64,000 nucleotides of DNA from Rhodococcus jostii NBRC 16295 (GTDB lineage: Bacteria > Actinomycetota > Actinomycetes > Mycobacteriales > Mycobacteriaceae): positions 1 through 64,000 of the forward strand of contig NZ_BCWY01000025.1 of the NCBI RefSeq assembly GCF_001894825.1, given 5' to 3'. This document shows, piece by piece, positions 25,551 through 34,947 of this stretch. The notes beneath the pieces are model-generated. The model was given only the letters and a program-made list of their open reading frames with translations. It was not told where the DNA came from and did not search any database. How positions within the stretch are numbered: the stretch's first letter is position 1; each line of letters starts with the position of its first letter. Position numbers and translations under genes: made by a program.

Positions 25551-26972
25551 TCAGTCGACGAAGATCGACGGTTGGCGATCCTTCCACGGCGCAGCCTGCT
25601 CCAACTGCTCGGCCACCTGCAGTAGCAGATCCTCTCTGCCGGTGGCCGCGACCAGTTGGATTCCGATGGGCAGGCCCTCGCGGCTCGACGCGAGCGGCAG
25701 GCTGATCGCGGGGTGACCGGACACATTGAACGGTGCGGTGAACGGCCCGAATTCGAAGATGCGGCGTAGCCACGAGCGAACGCTGTGCTGGGGGTCGTCG
25801 TAGTCGAGGGTGCCGTGCGGCACCGGAAGCCACGCGACGGTCGGGGTGACCAGCAGATCGAAGCGGGTGAAGAACATCCCGATGGATCGGGTCACCCGGT
25901 GCTGAGCGTCGAGCGCCGCCGCGACGTCGAGTGCGGTGAACGCCTGGGTCTCCTGGAGCACCGTTCGCGACACCGCTTCGAGCAGAGCGGGATCCGGCCT
26001 GCGCGGGGCCCGAAGGATCGCCGCACCGGTGGACACCGCGGTGAGCATCGACGCCTCGACGACGTCGTCCGCGTCGAAGTGCGGGCGGTCTTCGGTCACG
26101 GTGTGGCCGATCCATTCGAGAATCGCGCCCGCAGCGACCGCGGCCGCCGACACCTGCGGATCGACCGCACTGCCGCCCCACGGTTCGGTCGTCAGAGCCA
26201 CCCGCAGACGCCCCGGATCGGCACGCATCGCATCGGCGTACCTGCCCGCAGGCGGTGGCGCCGCGTACTTTTCGCCGATCGGCGGTGCGGCTACGGCATC
26301 GAGCAGATGCGCCGTGTCGCGGACGGTCCTCGTCAGCGCGAATTCGTAGATGTGCCCGAACCCGGCCTCCCCGACCAGTGGGCCGCACGGGATTCGGCCG
26401 CGGCTCGGCTTCAGACCGACGAGTCCGCAGCACGACGCGGGCACCCGCAGGGACCCGGCGCCGTCGTTGCCGTGCGCCAGCGGAACCGCGCCCGCGGCCA
26501 CCAGCGCCGCGGAGCCACCGCTCGACCCGCCGACGCCGCGACCCAGCGCCCACGGATTGCGCGTCGGCCCGTACCGCACCGGTTCCGTCGCGAAGTTCAG
26601 CCCGAATTCCGGCGCTGTCGTCTGCCCCAGGGCCACCAGGCCGGCCGACCGGAACCGGGACATCAGGTCGTGATCCACACCGGCGACGGCGCCGCGGATG
26701 CTGCGGCTACCGAGTGTGAACGGCACCCCCTTCGCGAACGGGCCACTGTCCTTGATCACGAACGGCACCCCCGACAGCGGACCGTCGGGTGAGTGATCGA
26801 GTGCCGGGTCGAACATCGGCAGGGTCAATGCGTCGAGGTCGGCGTCGACCTTCTCGATCGCCGCGCGCGCAACGGATTCGACCTCCGTCGCCGTCACCTC
26901 GCCCGCCCGGATCAGCTCACGCAGGCCGACGGCGTCGAGCCTGGCGTACTCGTACAGTTCCAGCGGTCCCAC
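25551..26972 (-). CDS. Amidase-signature hydrolase
   Basis: 473 residues from GTG 26972 (an in-frame stop lies just ahead). Triad elements are the lysine in FVIKDSG, GGSSGGSAA, and the nucleophile strand GNDGAGSLRVPA. It is convergent with iacH (16-base gap) and follows the AraC gene on the minus strand, so it may be the last gene of the paaK-side transcript. Phenylacetamide or another aryl amide is a reasonable substrate guess. It is a different subfamily from IacH by length and N-terminal sequence. Confidence 0.86.
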   Translation of the reverse strand: MGPLELYEYARLDAVGLRELIRAGEVTATEVESVARAAIEKVDADLDALTLPMFDPALDHSPDGPLSGVPFVIKDSGPFAKGVPFTLGSRSIRGAVAGVDHDLMSRFRSAGLVALGQTTAPEFGLNFATEPVRYGPTRNPWALGRGVGGSSGGSAALVAAGAVPLAHGNDGAGSLRVPASCCGLVGLKPSRGRIPCGPLVGEAGFGHIYEFALTRTVRDTAHLLDAVAAPPIGEKYAAPPPAGRYADAMRADPGRLRVALTTEPWGGSAVDPQVSAAAVAAGAILEWIGHTVTEDRPHFDADDVVEASMLTAVSTGAAILRAPRRPDPALLEAVSRTVLQETQAFTALDVAAALDAQHRVTRSIGMFFTRFDLLVTPTVAWLPVPHGTLDYDDPQHSVRSWLRRIFEFGPFTAPFNVSGHPAISLPLASSREGLPIGIQLVAATGREDLLLQVAEQLEQAAPWKDRQPSIFVD

Positions 26973-27044
26973 TCCTCAGGTCGCGATGCCCGCTCCAGTC
27001 TGACGGGGACCGGGACGCGGCGCGACCGAATTTCCGGGTCGCGG

Positions 27045-28007
27045 TCAGGCCGTGATCGACTCCGGTTCCTGTTCGCGGAAGGCGCGCGGCGACACCCCGT
27101 AGGTGTCCTTGAACAACCGCGAGAAATGCGACGAGTTGACGAGACCGTGACGGGCACAGATGGTTCCGATGCTGTCGCTGCGGAATCGGTCGTCCCGCAG
27201 GTCTCGGCGGCACAGTTCGAGCCTGCGGTGCCGAATCCAGCCGGCGACGGTGTGCCCGTCTGCCTCGAACACCTTCTGCAGGTGCCGCGTCGACACGTGG
27301 TGGTGGGACGCCACGGTGGTGGTGTCGAGGGCCGGATCGTGCAGGTGCGCGTCGATGAACGACTTCACGCGGAGCAGCAGCGTCGCGCCCGGCGCCGCGG
27401 CGTCGGCAGGCGCCTCCGATTGCACGGCCGCGCTGAGCAGGTCGACCACCGCGTCCTCGACGAGGGAGGTCGTCGGCATCGTGCCGGTCACGACGGAGTG
27501 GTGGAGGTTCTTCAGGAACGGCGAGACCAGCGCGCCCATGCCGGTGCTGCCGGGGATGCGGCGCGCCGACACGGTACCCAGTTCCCGTGAGGCGATGCGC
27601 AGCAGTTCGCGGGGAAACATCAGCACGAACATGCTGAAGTCTTCCGCGAAGTGCAGATCGTACGGTTTGCTGGTGTCGTAGACGGCGAAGTCGCCGGGCC
27701 CGAGGACGGCCTCTCGATCGTCCTGGACGATGACGCCGCGGCCCGACAGTTGCAGGCCCACCTTCACGAGCCCGGGGTCGGACCTTTTGATGGACATCCG
27801 CGTCCGCCGCACGTCCACCGCCCGTCCCCCGACCTCGCTGAGTTGCAACCCGCCGAGCGCGGTGGTGCGCAGGGTCCCGGTGAACCTCGCCGCTCCGTCC
27901 TCGGCCGTGGACACCACGGCGAGCGGGACGAATGCCGTGGAGACGGCCTGCCGCCAGTGCTCGAACTGCCCGTCGTCGTGACGCGCGTGTTCACCACCGA
28001 GACGCAC
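27045..28007 (-). CDS. AraC-family transcriptional regulator
   Basis: 320 residues: an N-terminal AraC_binding_2-like cupin domain (to about residue 190) and a C-terminal double HTH (LDTTTVASHHHVSTRHLQKVF, then SSHFSRLFKDTYGVSPRAFR). GTG 28007 is preceded by GAGGTGATC. It begins 11 bases past the paaK stop on the same strand, so it is at least partly co-transcribed with paa genes. It may activate the paa operon, the adjacent amidase, or both. Confidence 0.88.
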   Translation of the reverse strand: MRLGGEHARHDDGQFEHWRQAVSTAFVPLAVVSTAEDGAARFTGTLRTTALGGLQLSEVGGRAVDVRRTRMSIKRSDPGLVKVGLQLSGRGVIVQDDREAVLGPGDFAVYDTSKPYDLHFAEDFSMFVLMFPRELLRIASRELGTVSARRIPGSTGMGALVSPFLKNLHHSVVTGTMPTTSLVEDAVVDLLSAAVQSEAPADAAAPGATLLLRVKSFIDAHLHDPALDTTTVASHHHVSTRHLQKVFEADGHTVAGWIRHRRLELCRRDLRDDRFRSDSIGTICARHGLVNSSHFSRLFKDTYGVSPRAFREQEPESITA

Positions 28008-28018
28008 CTTCGATCACC

Positions 28019-29317
28019 TCACAGAGCGGAGCGGTTGTCGATCAGTCGCCGTGCCTTGCCGATCGAACGCTCCAGTGCGCCGGGGGCCACCACATCCACC
28101 TTCACGCTCACTCCGATGCGGTTCTTGACCAGCTTCTGGAGTTCGGTGGCGGAACGCGGATGATCGGTGGCGGACGCATCGGGACGGGCCTCGACTCGTA
28201 CGGTCAGTTCGTCCATCCTACCGGGGCGGTCGAGGATGCACTGGAACTGCGGGGCCAGCCCGGTCACGGTGAGGATCAGTTCCTCGATCTGGGTGGGGAA
28301 CAGATTCACCCCGCGCAGAATGATCATGTCGTCGGTGCGCCCGGTGACCTTCTGCATCCGCCGCACCGACCGCGCCGTTCCCGGCAGCAACCGGGTGAGG
28401 TCGTGGGTGCGGTACCGGATGATCGGCATGGCCTCCTTGGTCAGCGAGGTGAAGACCAGTTCGCCCTCCTCACCATCGGGCAGCACCTCACCGGTGACCG
28501 GGTCGATGATCTCCGGGTAGAAGTGGTCTTCCCAGATGTGCAGGCCGTCCTTGGTCTCGACGCATTCCATCGCCACACCGGGGCCCATCACCTCGGACAG
28601 TCCGTAGATGTCCACGGCGTCCATGTTCAGCTGCTTCTCGAGTTCGGTGCGCATCTCCTCGGTCCACGGCTCCGCGCCGAACACACCGGTGCGCAGCGAC
28701 GTCTTCGCCGGATCGATGCCCTTCTTGATCATCGCGTCGACGATCGTCAGCATGTACGACGGGGTCACCATGATCGCGTCGGGCTCGAAGTCCTCGATCA
28801 GCTGGATCTGACGGTCGGTCATGCCACCGGACATCGGGATCACCGTGCAGCCCAGCCGTTCCGCACCGTAGTGCGCGCCGAGACCACCGGTGAACAGGCC
28901 GTACCCGTACGCGACGTGCACCTTGTCCGACGGCTTCACACCACCGGCCCGCAGGCTCCGGGCGACCAGGTCGGCCCAGTTGTTCAGGTCGCCGGTGGTG
29001 TACCCGACGACCGTCGGGCGCCCGGTGGTCCCGGACGAGGCGTGGATGCGCGAGACCTTCTCCTGCGGCACCGCGAACATCCCGAACGGGTAGTTTGCCC
29101 GCAGGTCCGCCTTCGCGGTGAACGGGAACTTCGCCAGATCGGACAGGTCCTTCAGGTCACTCGGGTGCACGCCGGCGTCGTCGAACGCCTTCCGGTAATG
29201 CGGAACGTTGGTGTACGCGTGGAGAAGTGACCACTGCAGGCGTTCGAGTTGCAGCGATGAGATCCGGTCGCGCGTGGCGAACTCGATATCCTGCGAGGGG
29301 GTGGCGATACTGGTCAT
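28019..29317 (-). CDS. paaK: Phenylacetate-CoA ligase
   Basis: 432 residues, the standard PaaK length. It has the AMP-binding motif SSGTTGRPTVVGYT, the Y-G-L-S-E-V-M-G-P segment, and the C-terminal lysine-containing domain. It makes phenylacetyl-CoA from phenylacetate, ATP and CoA, the committed step. ATG 29317 has CGGAG ahead; the longer in-frame N-terminus is not coding-like. It follows paaE after 32 bases in the paa operon. Confidence 0.95.
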   Translation of the reverse strand: MTSIATPSQDIEFATRDRISSLQLERLQWSLLHAYTNVPHYRKAFDDAGVHPSDLKDLSDLAKFPFTAKADLRANYPFGMFAVPQEKVSRIHASSGTTGRPTVVGYTTGDLNNWADLVARSLRAGGVKPSDKVHVAYGYGLFTGGLGAHYGAERLGCTVIPMSGGMTDRQIQLIEDFEPDAIMVTPSYMLTIVDAMIKKGIDPAKTSLRTGVFGAEPWTEEMRTELEKQLNMDAVDIYGLSEVMGPGVAMECVETKDGLHIWEDHFYPEIIDPVTGEVLPDGEEGELVFTSLTKEAMPIIRYRTHDLTRLLPGTARSVRRMQKVTGRTDDMIILRGVNLFPTQIEELILTVTGLAPQFQCILDRPGRMDELTVRVEARPDASATDHPRSATELQKLVKNRIGVSVKVDVVAPGALERSIGKARRLIDNRSAL

Positions 29318-29349
29318 TCTAGTCTCCGGGGTGGGCGGGCTGGGTATGG

Positions 29350-30447
29350 TCAGGCGTCGAAATCGACGGTCACGGTGTCGCTGACCGGGAAGGTCTGGCA
29401 CGTCAGCACGAAGCCGGAGTCGACCTCGTAGTCCTCGAGCGCGTAGTTGCGGCGCATGTCCACGTCACCGCAGGTGATCTTGGCGCGGCAGGTGCCGCAG
29501 ACACCGCCCTTGCAGGCGAACGGAAGATCGGAGCGGTACTTCTCCGCGGCGTCGAGGATCGACTCGTCCCGTGGCAGCGTCGCGGTGGTCGAGCGGCCGT
29601 CGAGGACCAGGGTCACCTCGCTGCTCGGCCCGGTGATGCCGGGTTCGCGGTGGGTTTCCATGGGCGGGGGGACGTCGTCGACGAAGAACAGCTCGTGATG
29701 CACGCGCTTCTTGTCGATCTGCAGTTCGCCGAGGACGGTCTCGGCGTCGGTGACCATGCCGAACGGTCCGCACAGCCAGAAGTGGTCGATGTCGGCGATC
29801 GGAACGATGGCCGCGAAGATGGCCCGCAGCCGGTCGGCGTCGAGGCGGCCGGTGAACAACTCGACCTCGCGTGGCTCCCGGGACAGGACGTGGACGACAT
29901 CGAAACGCGACCCGTACATGTCCTTGAGGTCGGCGATCTCCTCGGCGAACATCACCGACCGGGTGCGCCGGTTGCCGTACAGCAGAACGACTTCGGCCTC
30001 GGGGTTGGCGAGGACCGATGCGGCGATCGAGAGCATCGGCGTGATGCCCGACCCGGCGGCGATCAGCACGTGGCGTCCGCCCGCAGCTGGGTCGGCGACG
30101 AACGTTCCGCTCGGGCCCTGCACGTCGATCCGGTCGCCGGGGCGCACCTGATTCACCAGCCAGGTGGAGAACAGTCCGTCCGACACCTCGCGCACACCGA
30201 CGCGCGGCGCGGAACCGGCCGGGGCGCAGATGGAGTAGGAGCGGCGGTGTTCGACGCCGTCGACGGTGCGCCGCAGGGTGAGCGACTGTCCGGGGCCGAA
30301 GGCGAACTCGTCGGCGAGCCCGGCGGGAACGTCGAAGGTGACCGCGACGGCGTCGTCACACAGGGATTCGACGTCGGCGACGGTGAGGGTGTGGAACGCC
30401 CTGTTGCGTGATGCCGCACCGGGTTTCGGGGAGACCGCTGTGGTCAT
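29350..30447 (-). CDS. paaE: Phenylacetyl-CoA epoxidase reductase subunit PaaE
   Basis: 365 residues: flavin-binding domain (RSYSICAPAG), NADPH domain (AAGSGITPMLSI), and a C-terminal 2Fe-2S domain (CKGGVCGTC with a later cysteine). It delivers electrons from NADPH to the PaaABC oxygenase. ATG 30447 follows AAGGAAA. It is separated from paaD by 2 bases. Confidence 0.95.
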   Translation of the reverse strand: MTTAVSPKPGAASRNRAFHTLTVADVESLCDDAVAVTFDVPAGLADEFAFGPGQSLTLRRTVDGVEHRRSYSICAPAGSAPRVGVREVSDGLFSTWLVNQVRPGDRIDVQGPSGTFVADPAAGGRHVLIAAGSGITPMLSIAASVLANPEAEVVLLYGNRRTRSVMFAEEIADLKDMYGSRFDVVHVLSREPREVELFTGRLDADRLRAIFAAIVPIADIDHFWLCGPFGMVTDAETVLGELQIDKKRVHHELFFVDDVPPPMETHREPGITGPSSEVTLVLDGRSTTATLPRDESILDAAEKYRSDLPFACKGGVCGTCRAKITCGDVDMRRNYALEDYEVDSGFVLTCQTFPVSDTVTVDFDA

Positions 30448-30449
30448 GA

Positions 30450-30959
30450 TCAGATTTCCTTCACGTGATCGAAGGGTTCGAGGCAGTCGAGGCACCGGTA
30501 CAGCGCCTTGCAGAGTGTCGCCCCGAATTCCGAGTCGAGACGGGTGTTCGCCGAGTGGCACACCGGGCACGTGACGGGCCGCGGCTTGACGGTCAGCGTC
30601 AACGGGACGGGACCGGACGTGCGCAGCGGCGCGGGACCCGGCGTCGAGTAGCCGCTCTCGCGGAGCTTGCGCCGGCCGTTCTCGCTGATCCAGTCGGTGC
30701 TCCACGGCGGCGACAGGACGGTCTTGACCTCGACAGCCGTGTAGCCGGCGTCGGCGAGTGTGTGCTCGATGTCGTCCCGCATGGTGGCCATCGCGGGGCA
30801 ACCGGAGTAGGTAGGGGTGATCGTCACGACCACCGATCCGTCGGCGAATTCCTCGACGTCCCGCAGCACACCCAGATCGGCGAGGGTGAGCATCGGCATC
30901 TCGGGGTCCAGGACGGCCTCGGCGAGGCGGCGGGCGTCGCTGCGCACTGCGGTGGTCAT
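30450..30959 (-). CDS. paaD: PaaD, epoxidase maturation factor (DUF59/MIP18 type)
   Basis: 169 residues. The N-terminal DUF59 domain (LDPEMPMLTLADLGVLRDV and the TPTYSGCPAM cysteine) is followed by a zinc-ribbon-like tail (CPVC...CLDC). PaaD helps iron-sulfur assembly or activation of the phenylacetyl-CoA epoxidase. ATG 30959 abuts the paaC stop. Confidence 0.94.
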   Translation of the reverse strand: MTTAVRSDARRLAEAVLDPEMPMLTLADLGVLRDVEEFADGSVVVTITPTYSGCPAMATMRDDIEHTLADAGYTAVEVKTVLSPPWSTDWISENGRRKLRESGYSTPGPAPLRTSGPVPLTLTVKPRPVTCPVCHSANTRLDSEFGATLCKALYRCLDCLEPFDHVKEI

Positions 30960-30960
30960 G

Positions 30961-31878
30961 TCACCACACTCCTTCCGGATGAGCCCGCGCGACGCTCTGC
31001 ATCTCGGCGAGCAGCAGTCCGAGGGCCTCGGTGTGCAGCCCCTGGCGTCCGGCACGGCCACCGACGGTGCCGACGGTCCGGCCGGTCGGGGCGGTCAGCT
31101 CGGCGGCGTGCAGCACCTGATCGAGCACGGTGTCGAACTCCTCGCGCACGTCCCGCGGGTCGACGCCGACACCGACGGCGGCGAGTGCGAGTTCCTCGGT
31201 GGTCGGGACGAACAGCTCCTCGACGTACGGCCACACGCGGGTGAGGGCGTCGACCATGCGTGCCTTCGACTCCTCCGTTCCGCAGCCGAGGGTCACCGCC
31301 CAGCGTGCGGCGTAGTCGCGGTGGTAGGTGAGTTCCTTGACACCCTTCACCGCGACGGCCGCGAGCACGGGGTCACGGGAGGTGCGGAGACGGTCGAACA
31401 GCGCGAGCCGCCAGGTGGAGAACACCAGCAGCCGGGTGATCGTCTGCGCGAAGTCGCCGTTGCCGAGTTCGGCCAGCCGGGTGTTGCGGAACTGATTCTC
31501 GTCGCGGAAGAACGCGAGCGCGTCCTCGGCGGGAATCGGGCTGGTGTCCGAGACGTGGGGCACCACGGACGCGTCGGCGGCCGCGGCGCGGGCGAGCAGC
31601 AGTCGTGCCTGCCCGATCAGGTCGAGTCCGACGTTCGCGAGCGCGACCTCCTCCTCGAGTTCCGGTGCGCGCGTGCTCCACTCGGCGAGACGCTGCGAGC
31701 TGATCAGCGCGTCGTCGCCGAGCATCAGGCAGTAGGCGGCCAGGGCGACGAGGTCGACATCACCCGGAACCGTGGTGTCGACGCCGGCCAGCGGGTCGTC
31801 GAAGCTGGTGCCGAACGCCCACTGGCCGTGGCTGTCTTCGTCGACGAGGCCTTCGTAGGCATTGTCGTGGTCGGTCAT
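30961..31878 (-). CDS. paaC: Phenylacetyl-CoA epoxidase subunit PaaC
   Basis: 305 residues of the ferritin-like PaaA/PaaC superfamily: a long helical protein with GDDALISSQRLAEW, the LANVGLDLIGQAR helix and ELTYHRDYAARW. PaaC lacks a full di-iron site and is the structural partner of PaaA. ATG 31878 has GAGGA upstream. The gene sits between paaB and paaD. Confidence 0.94.
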   Translation of the reverse strand: MTDHDNAYEGLVDEDSHGQWAFGTSFDDPLAGVDTTVPGDVDLVALAAYCLMLGDDALISSQRLAEWSTRAPELEEEVALANVGLDLIGQARLLLARAAAADASVVPHVSDTSPIPAEDALAFFRDENQFRNTRLAELGNGDFAQTITRLLVFSTWRLALFDRLRTSRDPVLAAVAVKGVKELTYHRDYAARWAVTLGCGTEESKARMVDALTRVWPYVEELFVPTTEELALAAVGVGVDPRDVREEFDTVLDQVLHAAELTAPTGRTVGTVGGRAGRQGLHTEALGLLLAEMQSVARAHPEGVW

Positions 31879-31927
31879 CGGTACATCCTCGGAATTCTCG
31901 TCGGCCTGCGAAAAGGTCAGGGCCGGA

Positions 31928-32233
31928 TCACATGTGGGGAACGTTGTCGGGGATCTCGTAGAACGTCGGGTGCCGGTACACCTTGTCGCCGCTGGGCGCG
32001 AAGAAGGGATCCTTCTCCGACGGGCTCGAGGCCACGATCGCACTCGACCGCACCACCCAGATGCTCACGCCCTCGTTGCGGCGGGTGTAGACGTCGCGGG
32101 CGTGCCGGACGGCCATCTCGTCGTCGGCGGCGTGCAGGGATCCGACGTGGACGTGGTTGAGTCCCCGCTTGCCCCGCAGGAACACCTCGTACAGGGGCCA
32201 GTCCGCGCGCACCGCGGTGTCGTCCGTGCTCAT
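31928..32233 (-). CDS. paaB: Phenylacetyl-CoA epoxidase subunit PaaB
   Basis: 101 residues, the usual small PaaB size. It has the conserved [22 protein letters not shown] opening (residues about 12-33) and the IWVV and DPFF segments. It bridges PaaAC heterodimers. ATG 32233 follows AAGGAGA, and the start overlaps the paaA stop by four bases. Confidence 0.95.
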   Translation of the reverse strand: MSTDDTAVRADWPLYEVFLRGKRGLNHVHVGSLHAADDEMAVRHARDVYTRRNEGVSIWVVRSSAIVASSPSEKDPFFAPSGDKVYRHPTFYEIPDNVPHM

Positions 32234-33183
32234 CGTGCGTTCTCCTTGTTGCTCTCGCGGCGGGCGAAGGCCGTCGCGGCCTCCCGCACCCACGCCCCGT
32301 TCTCGTGTGCCGCGCGCCGGTTGGCGACGCGCTCGACGCTCGACGCGCCGTTGCCCTTGATCACCTGCATGAACTCGCTCCAGTCGGGCTCACCGAAATC
32401 GTGAGCGCCGCGCTCGGCGTTCCACTTCAGGTCCGGATCCGGGAAGGTCACGCCCAGCACCTCGGCCTGCGGGATGGACATGTCGACGAACCGCTGACGG
32501 AGTTCGTCGTTGGTGTGCCGCTTGATGCCCCACTTCATGGACTGCTCGGAGTTGGGCGACTGATCGTCCGGCGGTCCGAACATCATCAGCGCCGGCCACC
32601 ACCAGCGGTTCACCGATTCCTGCACCATCTCGCGCTGGGCGTCGGTGCCGCGCATCATCGTCATCAGCAGCTCGAACCCCTGACGCTGGTGGAAGGACTC
32701 CTCCTTGCACACCCGGATCATCGCCCGCGCGTACGGTCCGAAGGAGCTGCGGCACAGCGGCACCTGGTTGCAGATCGCGGCGCCGTCGACCAGCCAGCCG
32801 ATGACCCCCACGTCGGCGTAGGTGAGGGTCGGGTAGTTGAAGATCGAGGAGTACTTCTGCCGGCCTTCGATCAGCTTCTCGGTGAGGTCGGCCCGGTCGG
32901 CTCCGAGCGTCTCGGCGGCCGAGTACAGGTACAGGCCGTGTCCGGCCTCGTCCTGCACCTTCGCCATGAGGATCGCCTTGCGGCGCAGCGACGGCGCACG
33001 GGTGAGCCAGTTTCCTTCCGGCTGCATGCCGATGATCTCCGAGTGCGCGTGCTGCGCGATCTGCCGGATCAGCGTCTTGCGGTAGCCGTCGGGCATCCAG
33101 TCCCGGGGCTCGACCCTCTGTTCGGCCGCGATGGTGTCATCGAATAGCGTTTGGAGGTCATCCGAAGCGTGTGACGTGGTCAT
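32230..33183 (-). CDS. paaA: Phenylacetyl-CoA epoxidase catalytic subunit PaaA
   Basis: 317 residues. Di-iron ligands are seen in the [14 protein letters not shown] and [11 protein letters not shown] helices of the ferritin-like fold. It epoxidises the ring of phenylacetyl-CoA with oxygen and electrons from PaaE. ATG 33183 follows AGAGGTAGG. It heads the paaABCDE-K run; an ACCG-N6-CGGT site lies 16 bases upstream of the start codon. Confidence 0.96.
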   Translation of the reverse strand: MTTSHASDDLQTLFDDTIAAEQRVEPRDWMPDGYRKTLIRQIAQHAHSEIIGMQPEGNWLTRAPSLRRKAILMAKVQDEAGHGLYLYSAAETLGADRADLTEKLIEGRQKYSSIFNYPTLTYADVGVIGWLVDGAAICNQVPLCRSSFGPYARAMIRVCKEESFHQRQGFELLMTMMRGTDAQREMVQESVNRWWWPALMMFGPPDDQSPNSEQSMKWGIKRHTNDELRQRFVDMSIPQAEVLGVTFPDPDLKWNAERGAHDFGEPDWSEFMQVIKGNGASSVERVANRRAAHENGAWVREAATAFARRESNKENAR

Positions 33184-33199
33184 ATGTCCTACCTCTATT

Positions 33200-33213
33200 A
33201 CCGAATGATCGGT
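33200..33213. promoter_or_regulatory. PaaR-type operator candidate at the paaA promoter
   Basis: ACCGAATGATCGGT fits ACCG-N6-CGGT. The actinobacterial TetR-type PaaR is known, from Corynebacterium work, to bind a palindrome with ACCG and CGGT half sites. Two further matches lie at the other paa promoters (36925-36938 and 37021-37034). Confidence 0.6.
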
Positions 33214-33263
33214 TGGTCCAAGTATGCATGGTTGTGGCACGCGGCACAAGTGCGGAGGGCGGA

Positions 33264-34055
33264 TCAGCGCCCTTCGAAGGTGGGCGTGCGCTTGGCCAGG
33301 AACGCGTCGACGGCGGCCCGGTGGTCCCGCGACTGCCCGAGCTGCTCCGCCGCCACCCGCTCCCGCTCCAGCGCGTCGGACAGCCCCGTGGACGCCGCCG
33401 ACACCAACTTCTTGACCTGGGCATACGCCGCCGTGGGACCGTCCGCGAGCGTGCGCGCGAGAGCGACGGCCGCATCCCCGAGTTCGGCGTCGGGCACCAC
33501 CCGGTGCACCAGCCCCCAGTCCAGCGCCTGCGCGGCCGTGAACCGGTCGCCGAGCATCATCAGTCCCGTCGCGCGGCTCGGGCCCAGCGCCTCGACCAGC
33601 GTGTGACTCAGCCCCGAGTCGCCGGCCAGGGCGATGCCGGTGAACGCGGTCGCGAACTTGGCGCCCTCGCCCGCGATCCGGATGTCGCCGGCCAGCGCGA
33701 TGCCCAGCCCGGCGCCGACACAGGCCCCGCCCACTGCGACGACCACCGGCACGCGGATTCCGGCCAGCGCCCGCAGCAGCGGGTTGTAGTGCTCGGCGAC
33801 GGTGTCCATCGCGTGCGCGGCGTCGGCCTCGAGACCGGCCACATGCTCGGCGAGATCCTGGCCGACGCAGAAGTTCTTCCCCTCCGCCCGCAGCAGCAGG
33901 GCCCGCACGTCGTCGTCGGCGGCCACCTTCTCCACCGCTGCCAGCAGCTGTTCCTTCACCGCGCGGTCGAGTGCGTTGGACGCGCCCGCACGGCGCAGGG
34001 TGATGGTGGCCAGTCCCGCGTCCACGGAAAGTCCGACCACGTCGTCAGTACTCAT
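33264..34055 (-). CDS. paaG: Enoyl-CoA hydratase/isomerase family protein, PaaG-like
   Basis: 263 residues of the crotonase fold: oxyanion-hole [13 protein letters not shown] and [16 protein letters not shown]. The active-site region [14 protein letters not shown] carries an aspartate as in PaaG-type isomerases, rather than the double glutamate of hydratases. PaaG converts ring-1,2-epoxyphenylacetyl-CoA to the oxepin. ATG 34055 follows GGAGG. The gene lies between paaH and paaA. Confidence 0.85.
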   Translation of the reverse strand: MSTDDVVGLSVDAGLATITLRRAGASNALDRAVKEQLLAAVEKVAADDDVRALLLRAEGKNFCVGQDLAEHVAGLEADAAHAMDTVAEHYNPLLRALAGIRVPVVVAVGGACVGAGLGIALAGDIRIAGEGAKFATAFTGIALAGDSGLSHTLVEALGPSRATGLMMLGDRFTAAQALDWGLVHRVVPDAELGDAAVALARTLADGPTAAYAQVKKLVSAASTGLSDALERERVAAEQLGQSRDHRAAVDAFLAKRTPTFEGR

Positions 34056-34092
34056 GAGAATGTGCCTCCTGCTGGTTGTGGTGTGTGGCCGC

Positions 34093-34947
34093 TCAGGACC
34101 AGGTGAAGAACCCTTGGCCGCTCTTACGGCCCAGTTCGCCGCGCGCGACCTTCTCCCGCAGCAGCGCGGGCGGCGCGAACCGGTCGCCGAGCGTCTTCGC
34201 GAGGTGTTCGGCGATGGCCAACCGGACGTCGAGGCCGACGAGGTCGGTGGACCGCAGCGGACCCATCGGGTGCCGGTAGCCGAGTTCCATGGCCCGGTCG
34301 ATGGACTCGGCGTCGGCGACGCCTTCCTCCAGCATCCGGATGGCTTCGAGCCCGAGGCACACGCCGAGCCGGCTGGTCGCGAAACCCGGGGAGTCGTTGA
34401 CCAGCACCTCGGTCTTGCCGAGCAGAGACACCCACTCGCGCACCCGGTCGACGACAGCCGCGTCGGTGGCGGGGGCGCGGACGATCTCGACGAGCGTCGA
34501 CGCCGGAACCGGGTTGAAGAAGTGCATGCCGATCAGCCGGGCCGGGTCGGTGAGGACATTGCCGAGTTCGGCGATGGAGATCGAACTGGTGTTGCTGGCG
34601 ATCACCGTGGACGGGTCGACCGTCTTCTCGACGACAGACAGCACGCCGAGCTTGAGGTCCACCAACTCCGGCACCGCCTCGACCACCAGATCCAGGGCCG
34701 GCGGAAGCGCGTCGGGGGCGGCAACCGTGGACACCCGTCCGAGGATCGTCGCGGGATCGACGTCGCCGAGCTTGCCACGTTCGTGCGCGCGGTCCAGTCC
34801 GTCGGACACCCGCTGCAGGGCCGCCTGCCGGTCGCCACTCTCGGCGATGGTGACGGTGGATCCGAGGGTGGCGAAGACCTGCGCGATACCCGCGCCCATC
34901 CGGCCGCCGCCGACCACGCCGACGTTCTTCGGTGCTGTGCTCGTCAT
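34093..34947 (-). CDS. paaH: 3-hydroxyacyl-CoA dehydrogenase, PaaH-like
   Basis: 284 residues with the Rossmann GVVGGGRMGAGIAQ, the GMHFFNPVP catalytic histidine and the NDSPGFATSR segment. Length is that of stand-alone 3-hydroxyacyl-CoA dehydrogenases. In the phenylacetate pathway it oxidises a 3-hydroxyadipyl-CoA intermediate with NAD. The start overlaps the paaF stop by four bases. Confidence 0.9.
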   Translation of the reverse strand: MTSTAPKNVGVVGGGRMGAGIAQVFATLGSTVTIAESGDRQAALQRVSDGLDRAHERGKLGDVDPATILGRVSTVAAPDALPPALDLVVEAVPELVDLKLGVLSVVEKTVDPSTVIASNTSSISIAELGNVLTDPARLIGMHFFNPVPASTLVEIVRAPATDAAVVDRVREWVSLLGKTEVLVNDSPGFATSRLGVCLGLEAIRMLEEGVADAESIDRAMELGYRHPMGPLRSTDLVGLDVRLAIAEHLAKTLGDRFAPPALLREKVARGELGRKSGQGFFTWS

